Assembly: GCA_017552165.1 (NCBI GenBank)
Contig: JAFZCF010000104.1
Coordinates: 1 to 5,662, forward strand
DNA: 5,662 bases
Source: Clostridia bacterium
Lineage (GTDB): Bacteria; Bacillota_A; Clostridia; Oscillospirales; CAG-272
Direction of reading: 5' to 3'
Shown: positions 1 through 5,248 of the stretch, in pieces
Position numbering within the stretch: the stretch's first letter is position 1
How the letters are laid out: each line of letters starts with the position of its first letter
Notes under the pieces: model-generated
Told to the model about the DNA's origin: nothing
Database searches by the model: none
Seen by the model: only the letters and a program-made list of their open reading frames with translations
Translations under genes and position numbers: made by a program

Positions 1-81
1 CTCCCCGCATACCGCAGGGACCCGGCGGGAAGCGCTGAGCGGTTTTCAGAAAAACATATCATATAAGAAAGGACAAGCATC
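1..81. other. Upstream flank of the DUF1015 gene, no gene callable
   Basis: These bases hold the ribosome binding site of the next gene (GAAAGGA at 67-73, 8 nt before the ATG). All three forward frames run open from the window edge for a short way and then stop (TGA at 36-38 in one, TAA at 64-66 in another), so the tail of an upstream gene could end here, but nothing recognisable is encoded. A weak inverted repeat (ACCGC 11-15 with GCGGT 39-43, then TTTT) is too poor to call a terminator. No consensus promoter is visible, so the DUF1015 gene may be transcribed from upstream of the window. Confidence 0.4.
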
Positions 82-672
82 ATGAAAAACTATTCTTTTT
101 CCGGCGCGGACATCCTTCTGCCGAAAGGCGGATTTGAAAAATGGGCGGTCATCGCCTGCGACCAGTTCACCTCCGATCAGAAATACTGGGACGAGGTCGA
201 AAAGACCGTCGGGGACGCCCCCTCGACGCTCCGCATCACCCTGCCCGAGATCTATCTTGAAAAAGAGGACGTCGAAGCGCGCATCGAAAAGATCAACGCG
301 ACCATGAAAGAGTATCTGAAAGACGGCGTTCTTGAAGAGCATAAAAACACAATGATCTACGTCGAGCGCGCGCAGAGCGACGGCAGCGTGCGCCACGGGA
401 TCGTCGGCGCGATCAATCTCGCCGATTACGACTACCGCAAGGGCAGTCACGCGCTTGTGCGCGCCACCGAGCAGACGGTCGTCGAGCGCATCCCGCCGCG
501 CGTGCGCATCCGCAAGGACGCAAGCCTTGAACTGCCGCACGTGCTGCTGCTCATCGACGATCCGAAACGCAGCGTGATCGAACCGCTTGCCGCTGCAAAA
601 GAACAAATGGAACAGGCGTACAGCACCGAGTTGTCCCTGAGTCTGATGAAACAGCCCTCCGAGTTGCGCTGA
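82..672 (+). CDS. DUF1015 family protein, C-terminally truncated
   Basis: The protein matches the N-terminal half of the DUF1015 family (Pfam PF06245) as I recall it. Recognisable blocks are the opening SGADILLPKGGFEKWAVIACDQFTS, the PSTLRITLPEIYLE stretch near residues 48-60, MIYVERAQSDG near 91-101, and the RIPPRVRIRKDA...LELPHVLLLIDDP block near 136-161. Family members are usually a little over 400 residues; this one is 196. Similarity ends after MEQAY (residues 176-180); the last 16 residues are not family sequence and are instead the antisense of the sialidase-like gene start read from the other strand. The start at 82 is supported by GAAAGGA 8 nt upstream. The family has no established biochemical function; in Clostridia it is often found near serine biosynthesis genes (serA, serC), but no such neighbour is visible here. 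The fragment probably does not make a functional protein. The family call is firm; whether the break is real or an artefact is open. Confidence 0.85.
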   Translation: MKNYSFSGADILLPKGGFEKWAVIACDQFTSDQKYWDEVEKTVGDAPSTLRITLPEIYLEKEDVEARIEKINATMKEYLKDGVLEEHKNTMIYVERAQSDGSVRHGIVGAINLADYDYRKGSHALVRATEQTVVERIPPRVRIRKDASLELPHVLLLIDDPKRSVIEPLAAAKEQMEQAYSTELSLSLMKQPSELR

Positions 673-731
673 TTGTTAGGCGTCGTCGGGAGATTGCAGA
701 CGACTCTGCAGGCAAGATCCATAAATGCCAT
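614..731 (-). pseudogene. 5' fragment of a sialidase-like (BNR-repeat) glycoside hydrolase gene
   Basis: Reading leftward on the minus strand from ATG 729-731 gives about 39 residues, MAFMDLACRVVCNLPTTPNN followed by QRNSEGCFIRLRDNSVLYA. The RNSEG-F-x-RL-D-xS-LYA pattern is what I associate with the first strand of exo-alpha-sialidase or BNR-repeat neuraminidase-like proteins in gut Clostridia, which often begin with PRNSEGDFIRLKDG-type sequence. A good ribosome binding site (AAAGGAAGG, complement of 740-748) lies 8 nt before the ATG. After about position 614 the frame continues open but reads only the antisense of DUF1015, so the hydrolase is cut at the junction. Related intact enzymes run to several hundred residues and release sialic acid or related sugars from glycans. 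It lies just past the operon terminator, in the same direction as the surface protein and the binding lipoprotein. The assignment rests on a short motif; another beta-propeller hydrolase is possible. Confidence 0.5.
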
Positions 732-739
732 TTTGATAT

Positions 740-748
740 CCTTCCTTT
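740..748 (-). promoter_or_regulatory. Ribosome binding site of the truncated sialidase-like gene
   Basis: AAAGGAAGG on the minus strand, 8 nt from the ATG at 731. It decides the start of the short fragment and argues that this was a real gene and not a chance frame. The in-frame ATG at 782 lies inside the terminator hairpin and has no such site. Confidence 0.6.
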
Positions 749-754
749 GCTTTA

Positions 755-797
755 ATAAAAATTCTCCGCCGCCCATTGTCACGGCGCGGCGGAGAAT
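755..797 (-). terminator. Rho-independent terminator of the surface-protein operon
   Basis: A perfect 12-bp inverted repeat (761-772 with 786-797, arm ATTCTCCGCCGC) encloses a 13-nt loop. On the minus strand it is followed by a run of T (complement of the A run at 757-761). It lies 9 bp past the TAA of the surface protein gene, in the right orientation to end its transcript. The ribosome binding site of the sialidase-like gene begins only about 9 nt beyond the hairpin, so there is no room for a normal promoter between them; that gene must be expressed by read-through or from an unusual arrangement. Confidence 0.8.
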
Positions 798-806
798 CGT
801 CTCAGA

Positions 807-1682
807 TTATTTCTTTTTCGATTTTACGACAACGACCGCGACGACGGCTGCAACGACCACGACGGCGGCGATGATGCCGATGATGAGACCCGTGTTGTTC
901 TTCGCGGGCTCGGAGGTCTGCTGGGTGCCTACCGGCGCCTGGGTGCCGTCTGCCGGCTTGGCGGTGGTGTCAGCCGGTTTGTCGGTCTTGGCCTCGGTTG
1001 GAGCCTCAGTCGCGACGGCGGCCTTGTTGGCAGCGCAGAAATACGCGGAGCAGCTGAAGAGGTTGCCGTATTCCGGATCGGGATCGTAAAGGAAGAAGAA
1101 CTTCGCCTCGATCGGCTCTGCGAAAATGAAACGGAAGCCGAGACCGGAGCTGCAGTTCTGGTCAAATTCCTGGGTGTAGTCGGGACCGGCGGAGGACGGC
1201 GAATACTTGCCTATCGTTGCGAGCTCGGCCTTTTTCCAGTGCTCGGCGTCGTCCGAATAATAGACCTCGAAGTCGAGAACGTCGGCGAGATTGTTCGCGG
1301 AAATGAGACCCCAGTGGAGTTCTTCCGCCTTAACTCCGTCCTTGTAGAAGACGCGGGGGAAGTAGTTGTTCCAGGTGACGAGAGTATCGCCGACCTGACC
1401 GTTCTGGTTGGTGTACTGGTTGTCGAGATAGTTCTCGTACCAGTCCTTCGGTACGCCGTTGCCGTCGAGACTGACGACTGAGTAGGTGCCGTCGCCGTTA
1501 TCGGTGAATTGCGGTCTCTGTGTGAAACCGTTCGTACGTCCGTAGAGCTCGAGCTCAAATTCTCCGGGTTCCGGCTGCATCAGCGGGACCTGAGGAACGT
1601 ATTCCTCGTCAGCTCCGGCGATCAGCGAAAGCGCGGAAAACAGGAGCGTGAGGGCGATGAAGAGTGCTGTAAACTTTTTCAT
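807..1682 (-). CDS. Secreted, membrane-anchored surface protein of unknown function
   Basis: The 291-residue product has a signal peptide (MKK, then a hydrophobic core near residues 5-21, likely cleavage after AGA near 24). It continues with an ectodomain of about 195 residues (25-220), a Thr/Pro/Ala/Lys linker with PTEAKTDKPADTT-type repeats (222-263), a single very hydrophobic membrane segment (265-287) and a basic KSKKK tail. The topology is an extracellular domain on a stalk held by a C-terminal membrane helix, without LPxTG. The ectodomain is rich in aromatic and acidic residues; DVLDFEVYYSDDAEHWKKAE (135-154) resembles the strand-turn of F5/8 type C (discoidin-like) carbohydrate-binding domains, which is a suggestion only. 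Three cysteines (177, 211, 216) lie in the ectodomain. AAAGGAA sits 8 nt before the ATG. It is the second gene of the operon, 34 bp after the solute-binding lipoprotein, so a role in binding a surface glycan or polymer is plausible. No named family recognised. Confidence 0.85.
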   Translation of the reverse strand: MKKFTALFIALTLLFSALSLIAGADEEYVPQVPLMQPEPGEFELELYGRTNGFTQRPQFTDNGDGTYSVVSLDGNGVPKDWYENYLDNQYTNQNGQVGDTLVTWNNYFPRVFYKDGVKAEELHWGLISANNLADVLDFEVYYSDDAEHWKKAELATIGKYSPSSAGPDYTQEFDQNCSSGLGFRFIFAEPIEAKFFFLYDPDPEYGNLFSCSAYFCAANKAAVATEAPTEAKTDKPADTTAKPADGTQAPVGTQQTSEPAKNNTGLIIGIIAAVVVVAAVVAVVVVKSKKK

Positions 1683-1716
1683 GGTGTTTTTTCCTTTCAG
1701 ATTTTTTTATTTCATG

Positions 1717-3207
1717 TCAGATCTTTGACATAAATTTCTTGTAGAACTGATTGCAGACGAGCTGCATGACGTCGCGCTGCTCGGCCCACCTCGACATATA
1801 GTTGTTGGCGCCGCCGGTGGACATTTCGGCAACGACCTTCGTGACGGGATTGTAGTACCTGACTTCCTCGTTCGGCGCTATATGACCCGCAAGCTCGAAC
1901 AGACCCCATTCGCCGCGCATCCGGCGCCAGTTTTCTCTTGATCTGTCGTCCTGAAGGACTCTCTGCTGGATGAAATTGTCGTAGAACGCGGTGACGAGGT
2001 ATTTCTGAGAGCCGCAGGACATAGCCTCGATCATGGCTCCCGTGAATTCTGTGTCCTTTATGTCGCTCGGAACGCAGAAGTTTCCGCCCGCGCAGTAGCA
2101 GTAGTATCTGTCCTGAGTGTCGTCGAACTTAGGATAAGGAAGCACGCCGATATGGATGCTGAGATCCCAGTTCTTTATCTCGCGGAGCTCGCTCCCCGAG
2201 GTGGTGAAGAGAGCGCGTCCCGAGTTGAAGATCTCGTTCGTCCATTCCTTGACGTAGACCTCCGGTTTGTTCACAAAGCCGTAGATCGCGTCCATTATGC
2301 GAATCGCCCTGTCGGAGTCATAGTCGAACTCCCAGCCGTTTTCGGAGATATACGAGCCCTTGAGTCCCGAACCGTGGAAGAATCCGGTGGCGGAATACGG
2401 CGTTCCGGCAAAGCCGTAGTAGTCGTTCACGTCCATCTTGCCGTCCTGGTTGAGGTCCTCGCTCTGGCCGTTGATCATCTGGAGCAGAACGTCATAGGTC
2501 CAGCCGCCGTTGTCGACGAGATCGTACGCGTAGTTCTCGTCATACTGCAGGTCCTTGAGCATGTCGATGTTGACGTACACTCTCTGCGCGCTCTGGCACG
2601 GATAAGTCAGATCCGACGCGAGGATGTAGTACTTGCCGCCGAGACAGTAGGTCTCGTTGTAGCTGTGATTGTAATAATCCGCGGAGAGGTCGATATACGG
2701 GAGCTGTCCCATGTCGTAGAGGAGCCCGTCGATGACGAGATCCGAGTGAGGAATGTACGACTCGAGGAAGAACAGGTTGTAAATCGTGTCCCCCGCTTCC
2801 ATGAGGCCCGTCAGATAGAAGTACCCTTCCTTGCCTCCCCACCAGTGCCAGAGTTCGTCGCAGGTGATCTTTACGCCGAAGGTCTCTTCGATCTCGAGAT
2901 TTCGTCTGTGAGAGCCCTCCTGCATCTTGTCGCCCTCTTCCGGCTCGTCAACGTCGAAATAGCAGGCCCAGCCGTTGCTTACGTTGCCGTCGAGATAGGT
3001 GGCGATGAGGAATTCCTTGCCCTCGAATTTGCTCTTGTCGCTCAGCGGCACGTTGCCGTACTTCTCGACCTTCGGCTCGCCCGACGTGACGTCGGCGCCG
3101 GAGTTCTCGCCCGTATGCGAGGGATCTGACGTCGTGCACGAGGCGACGGCGATGATGACAAAGACGGCAGCCAGTATGAGCGAGAACGCTCTGATTGCTT
3201 TCTTCAC
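1717..3207 (-). CDS. Extracellular solute-binding lipoprotein (family 1, carbohydrate ABC type)
   Basis: The 496-residue product starts at GTG (3205-3207); GGAG with flanking A lies 8 nt upstream (complement of 3216-3223), while the longer open frame to 3609 would cross the promoter and has no such site. It has a lipoprotein signal: VKKAIRAF, a hydrophobic core, and a lipobox VASC with the lipidated cysteine at 24, followed by a Ser/Thr/Gly-rich tether (25-45). The mature part looks like a family 1 extracellular solute-binding protein of the kind seen in Clostridia: FLIATYLDGN near 66-75, RRNLEIEETFGVKI (101-114), the hinge-like RVYVNIDMLKDL (209-220), GGWTYDVLLQMI (234-245), GRALFTTSGSELREIK (330-345), and a C-terminal helical part. 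DLNQDGKMDVNDYYGF (251-266) is an EF-hand-like, dockerin-like calcium loop common in this subfamily. It would capture an oligosaccharide at the membrane surface. No permease or ATPase gene is beside it, so a partner transporter would have to be encoded elsewhere, or it may act as a sensor or binder. The ligand cannot be told. Confidence 0.88.
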   Translation of the reverse strand: MKKAIRAFSLILAAVFVIIAVASCTTSDPSHTGENSGADVTSGEPKVEKYGNVPLSDKSKFEGKEFLIATYLDGNVSNGWACYFDVDEPEEGDKMQEGSHRRNLEIEETFGVKITCDELWHWWGGKEGYFYLTGLMEAGDTIYNLFFLESYIPHSDLVIDGLLYDMGQLPYIDLSADYYNHSYNETYCLGGKYYILASDLTYPCQSAQRVYVNIDMLKDLQYDENYAYDLVDNGGWTYDVLLQMINGQSEDLNQDGKMDVNDYYGFAGTPYSATGFFHGSGLKGSYISENGWEFDYDSDRAIRIMDAIYGFVNKPEVYVKEWTNEIFNSGRALFTTSGSELREIKNWDLSIHIGVLPYPKFDDTQDRYYCYCAGGNFCVPSDIKDTEFTGAMIEAMSCGSQKYLVTAFYDNFIQQRVLQDDRSRENWRRMRGEWGLFELAGHIAPNEEVRYYNPVTKVVAEMSTGGANNYMSRWAEQRDVMQLVCNQFYKKFMSKI

Positions 3208-3215
3208 CTTTTTTG

Positions 3216-3223
3216 TCTCCTTT
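3216..3223 (-). promoter_or_regulatory. Ribosome binding site fixing the GTG start of the lipoprotein
   Basis: AAAGGAGA on the minus strand lies 8 nt before GTG at 3207. It is what decides the start: the GTG opens directly into a Lys-Lys plus hydrophobic lipoprotein signal with its cysteine at residue 24, as expected. Confidence 0.8.
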
Positions 3224-3237
3224 TTGCTGTATATTTC

Positions 3238-3251
3238 GCGGCATAGGCCGC
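3238..3251 (-). other. Small hairpin in the leader of the lipoprotein mRNA
   Basis: GCGGC (3238-3242) and GCCGC (3247-3251) form a 5-bp GC stem with a 4-nt loop, 14 nt upstream of the ribosome binding site. The leader from the predicted transcription start near 3298 to the GTG is about 90 nt. No known riboswitch architecture is recognised; the hairpin may simply stabilise the 5' end. Confidence 0.35.
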
Positions 3252-3304
3252 CTGTGACTTTTTTATCGGATGCGAGCCGGAGCCACGCCTCCACTTGTAA
3301 CGGT

Positions 3305-3333
3305 ATTTTATCACAACGGAGAAAAAATGTAAA
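3305..3333 (-). promoter_or_regulatory. Promoter of the lipoprotein/surface-protein operon
   Basis: On the minus strand, TTTACA (complement of 3328-3333) and TAAAAT (complement of 3305-3310) are separated by exactly 17 nt, and TGA directly before the -10 gives an extended -10 (TGnTAAAAT). Transcription would begin near 3298, leaving a leader of about 90 nt. The match is good but weaker than the three other promoters in the window, which fits a promoter needing an activator such as the divergent AraC-type protein. Confidence 0.65.
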
Positions 3334-3337
3334 GCGC

Positions 3338-3370
3338 AAAAAACGCCGTCTTTTTATGAAAACGCGTCCG
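3338..3370. promoter_or_regulatory. Candidate AraC-type operator: two similar half-sites about two helical turns apart
   Basis: AAAAAACGCCGTC (3338-3350) and GAAAACGCGTCC (3358-3369) share the core AAAACGCnGTC with one base of gap, with the ACGC blocks 19 nt apart. A third partial copy (ACGCC, 3407-3411) lies further on. AraC-family dimers usually bind tandem direct repeats spaced by about two turns. The pair sits just upstream of the operon's -35 box, the place expected for an activator. This is inference from a short repeat in A-rich DNA. Confidence 0.25.
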
Positions 3371-3415
3371 AAAAGTATACAAATTTCGCGGTATGAATAA
3401 AAAATGACGCCTTCC

Positions 3416-3438
3416 CGGGGGGCTCCCGCCCCGTTTTT
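3416..3438 (+). terminator. Terminator-like hairpin directly before the araC-type promoter
   Basis: CGGGG (3416-3420) pairs with CCCCG (3429-3433), followed by five T (3434-3438), on the + strand. It abuts the -35 box at 3441. There is no + strand gene upstream for more than 2.7 kb, so if active it would stop antisense read-through from entering the regulator gene. The stem is short, so it may be only a GC-rich spacer. Confidence 0.35.
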
Positions 3439-3440
3439 GA

Positions 3441-3469
3441 TTGACAAAAGCGCGCGGAAAATGTATAAT
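3441..3469 (+). promoter_or_regulatory. Consensus sigma-A promoter of the AraC-family regulator
   Basis: TTGACA (3441-3446), a 17-nt spacer and TATAAT (3464-3469): both boxes match the consensus perfectly. The transcript should start near 3475-3477, only 11-13 nt before the ATG at 3488, so the ribosome binding site (GGAGG at 3476-3480) would be at the very 5' end of the message. Confidence 0.8.
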
Positions 3470-3487
3470 AATGCCGGAGGAGATATT

Positions 3488-4387
3488 ATGATCGAGCACA
3501 GTATCCAGGTCGAAAACGTATTTATCCGTCTTTTGCACGACGTGACGCGGCTCAACGTACCCGAGCAGGACGTCCGTTCGATAGGCAACAAAAACATAAA
3601 CGTCCTCAAGGTCCTTCACACCCATCCTTATTACGAGATATTTTTCAGCACGGGGCAGACCGTCGTGATCTCGTCGGCGGCGGAGACCGTCTCGATAGAC
3701 CGGGGCGACGTCGTAATCGTCCCGCCCGGCGTTGAGCACGTAATGCTCAGCGAAAAAAACGGCGACGGATGGCCGTCGCTCTGCTTCTCGTTTTCGCGCA
3801 AATCCGGCGGCACGCAGGACCTTTTCAGCGATTTCCGCAATTTTCTCGAGCGCAACGGCCTGATAGTCATCAGGAACCGCCCGGAGGAGTCCCGGCGGAT
3901 CTCGGAGATCACCGAGGCCGCGGTCAACGACAGATCTAAATATCTCGCGAGCTCGATAGCCGACGTCATAATCCGCCTCACGGGGCTACAGTCCGGCGAG
4001 CCGGGCACGGCGGCCGCTCCGTCCCCGCAGAAGAGGGCGGACGAGGATATCGACGTCCTCGTCAGCCGACAGATAGAGGACCTCATCGCCGCGACCTTCA
4101 CGACCGACATCACGACGGGCGAGGCGGCGAAGAGACTCCACATGTCGGTAAGACAGCTCAACAGGATAATGAAGAAATACAACGGCATGTCATTCCACCG
4201 CGCCGTGTCCCTGCGCCGGCTTCGCGTGGCGATAGAGCTTTTCGAGACCACCGACCTGACGATAGAGCGCATAAGCTCGGACGTCGGGTTCCCTTCCCGC
4301 GTTGCCTTCACCCGCGCCTTCACCTCGCGGTACGGCATCCCGCCGGGCAAATACCGCCGCCTTTACTGCTCAAAAGCCGTCGGCTGA
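3488..4387 (+). CDS. AraC-family transcriptional regulator with N-terminal cupin sensor
   Basis: The 299-residue protein has the usual two-part layout of sugar-responsive AraC regulators and the usual length. Residues about 40-90 form a cupin-type sensor: HTHPYYEIFF (44-53) with the small metal/sugar-pocket pattern, IDRGDVVIVPPGVEH (70-84). A variable middle runs to about 190, with an Ala/Pro-rich hinge (170-185). The C-terminal 100 residues hold two helix-turn-helix motifs: TTGEAAKRLHMSVRQLNRIMKKYNG (209-233), and LTIERISSDVGFPSRVAFTRAFTSRYGIPPGKYRR (257-291), the second being the classic AraC signature. The ATG at 3488 is chosen because GGAGGA lies 7 nt upstream and the promoter occupies the longer open frame to 3404. 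It is divergent from the solute-binding operon with about 280 bp between starts, so it most likely senses a sugar or glycan product and activates that operon; this target is inferred from position. Confidence 0.92.
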   Translation: MIEHSIQVENVFIRLLHDVTRLNVPEQDVRSIGNKNINVLKVLHTHPYYEIFFSTGQTVVISSAAETVSIDRGDVVIVPPGVEHVMLSEKNGDGWPSLCFSFSRKSGGTQDLFSDFRNFLERNGLIVIRNRPEESRRISEITEAAVNDRSKYLASSIADVIIRLTGLQSGEPGTAAAPSPQKRADEDIDVLVSRQIEDLIAATFTTDITTGEAAKRLHMSVRQLNRIMKKYNGMSFHRAVSLRRLRVAIELFETTDLTIERISSDVGFPSRVAFTRAFTSRYGIPPGKYRRLYCSKAVG

Positions 4388-4395
4388 CGTAATAA

Positions 4396-4424
4396 TTGAC
4401 AAACCGGGAGGCGTGTGCTATAAT
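4396..4424 (+). promoter_or_regulatory. Consensus extended -10 promoter of the small membrane protein gene
   Basis: TTGACA (4396-4401), a 17-nt spacer and TATAAT (4419-4424), with TGC just before the -10 giving an extended -10. It begins 8 bp after the stop codon of the regulator gene. The transcript would start near 4431, about 30 nt before the ATG at 4460. A very strong promoter in front of a broken gene suggests the breakage is recent or the product is expressed in part. Confidence 0.8.
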
Positions 4425-4459
4425 TGCCGCGTATGCAATTTTTCGTCACGGAGGATCCA

Positions 4460-5082
4460 ATGAACGAAATTTTTAAGGAAAAGAAAGAAAACGTCGTCGC
4501 CGGCATAGTGGGGGCTTTTCTGTTCTCGCTCGCGGGGGCTGTCGTGTGGGTGCTGCTCCATCTCGTCGGCTTCGTCGCGGCGATTTCCGGCCTCGTCGGG
4601 GTCGTCTGCGCGATCTAGGGATACAAGCTCTTTGCCGGAGTACTCAGCAAAAAGGGCGTCATCATCTCCTGCATAAAATCGCCCTGCTCGTCCTCGTGCT
4701 CGCGTGGTACGGGTGTTTCGTCAAGGATATTTACGACGCATATAAAGAATGGTACGCAAACGGCGAGGTCGATTATATGCCGACCTATTTCCAGTGCTTC
4801 GGCGTGGGCTACAATTTCCTTGCCGATCCCGAAATCGCAAAGGGATATCTCCCGAGCCTCGGCCTCGGTCTCGTGTTCGCCGTGATCGGTGCTCTGAGAT
4901 ACGTGATCAACGCATTCAAACAGGCGGGGGCGCAGACGGCTCCCGAAGCCGCTTCCCAGCCCGACCTCTGCGCCGTTAATTCCCAGCCCGCCCAGTTTAC
5001 CGAAAATCCTCAGTCCGATCCCTTCGCCCTGCAGCAGGACGAAGGCGTCACGGGCGGCGAAAACGGCGAAAAAAACGGCTGA
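4460..5082 (+). pseudogene. Broken gene for a small multi-spanning membrane protein (in-frame TAG plus frameshift)
   Basis: The start at 4460 has GGAGGA just 4-5 nt upstream. The first frame codes MNEIFKEKKENVVAG, a long hydrophobic region (about residues 13-52, two membrane segments), then stops at TAG 4616-4618. Beyond the TAG the same frame continues sensibly as GYKLFAGVLSKKGVIIS, and then, around 4667-4677, sense moves to another frame (net loss of one base or gain of two): KIALLVLVLAWYGCFVKDIYDAYKEW, a region with Tyr-rich YMPTYFQCFGVGYNF, a fourth membrane segment LGLGLVFAVIGALRYVINAF, and a Gln/Pro/Glu-rich hydrophilic tail ending at TGA 5080-5082. Joined, it would be about 206 residues with four membrane segments. 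CAI-stop-GYKLF fits CAIKGYKLF by a single AAG-to-TAG change; this type of sequence recurs, as I recall, among uncharacterised clostridial membrane proteins. No function known. It has its own promoter, after the regulator and before the tRNA operon. Confidence 0.65.
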
Positions 5083-5112
5083 AAAAAATTTGAAAAAGCC
5101 CGAAAAAGGGTG
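5083..5112. other. A-rich gap before the tRNA promoter, no convincing terminator
   Basis: After the TGA the sequence is A-rich. CCC and GGG around GAAAAA (near 5099-5110) can form only a 3-4 bp stem, with no T run. No convincing terminator separates the membrane protein gene from the tRNA operon, so some read-through into the tRNAs is possible. Confidence 0.35.
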
Positions 5113-5141
5113 TTGACATTCCGCGTCCGATGTGGTATAAT
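5113..5141 (+). promoter_or_regulatory. Consensus promoter of the tRNA operon
   Basis: TTGACA (5113-5118), a 17-nt spacer and TATAAT (5136-5141) with TGG before the -10, giving an extended -10 element. Transcription would start near 5148, about 20 nt before the first tRNA. Perfect boxes are typical of stable RNA operons. Confidence 0.88.
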
Positions 5142-5167
5142 TTTCCCGTTGCCGATGCGGAAGCAAC

Positions 5168-5243
5168 GGGAGCATAGCTCAGCTGGGAGAGCACTTGCCT
5201 TACAAGCAAGGGGTCATAGGTTCGAGCCCTATTGTTCCCACCA
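5168..5243 (+). tRNA. tRNA-Val (anticodon UAC)
   Basis: A complete cloverleaf: acceptor GGGAGCA pairs with TGTTCCC (one G-U), D arm GCTC/GAGC, anticodon arm CTTGC/GCAAG with loop CTTACAA (anticodon TAC at 5201-5203), T arm ATAGG/CCTAT with loop TTCGAGC, and a discriminator A followed by encoded CCA. First gene of the cluster. Confidence 0.96.
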
Positions 5244-5248
5244 TATAC

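Noticed and set aside
11..46. Possible terminator (ACCGC/GCGGT followed by TTTT) before the DUF1015 gene
   Set aside because: Only a 5-bp outer stem with a 23-nt loop and a weak 3-bp inner stem; not distinguishable from chance in GC-rich DNA.
2152..3129. Long open frame (325 codons) antisense to the solute-binding lipoprotein
   Set aside because: Repetitive Val/Glu/Leu-rich translation without domains, no ribosome binding site, and lying entirely opposite a well-supported gene; it is a shadow of GC-biased codons.
3208..3609. N-terminal extension of the lipoprotein up to 3609
   Set aside because: It would run through the operon promoter and the divergent regulator's start, has no ribosome binding site, and would bury the lipoprotein signal in the middle of the protein.
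3631..4350. 239-codon open frame antisense to the AraC-type regulator
   Set aside because: Ser/Arg-rich low-information translation with no start signal; the + strand gene has clear domains and its own promoter.
4616..4618. TAG read through as pyrrolysine or another recoded amino acid
   Set aside because: No such machinery is visible, and a frameshift some 50 nt later would still break the protein; simple pseudogenisation is more economical.
5096..5112. Possible terminator after the membrane-protein pseudogene
   Set aside because: The CCC/GGG stem is 3-4 bp and no T run follows.
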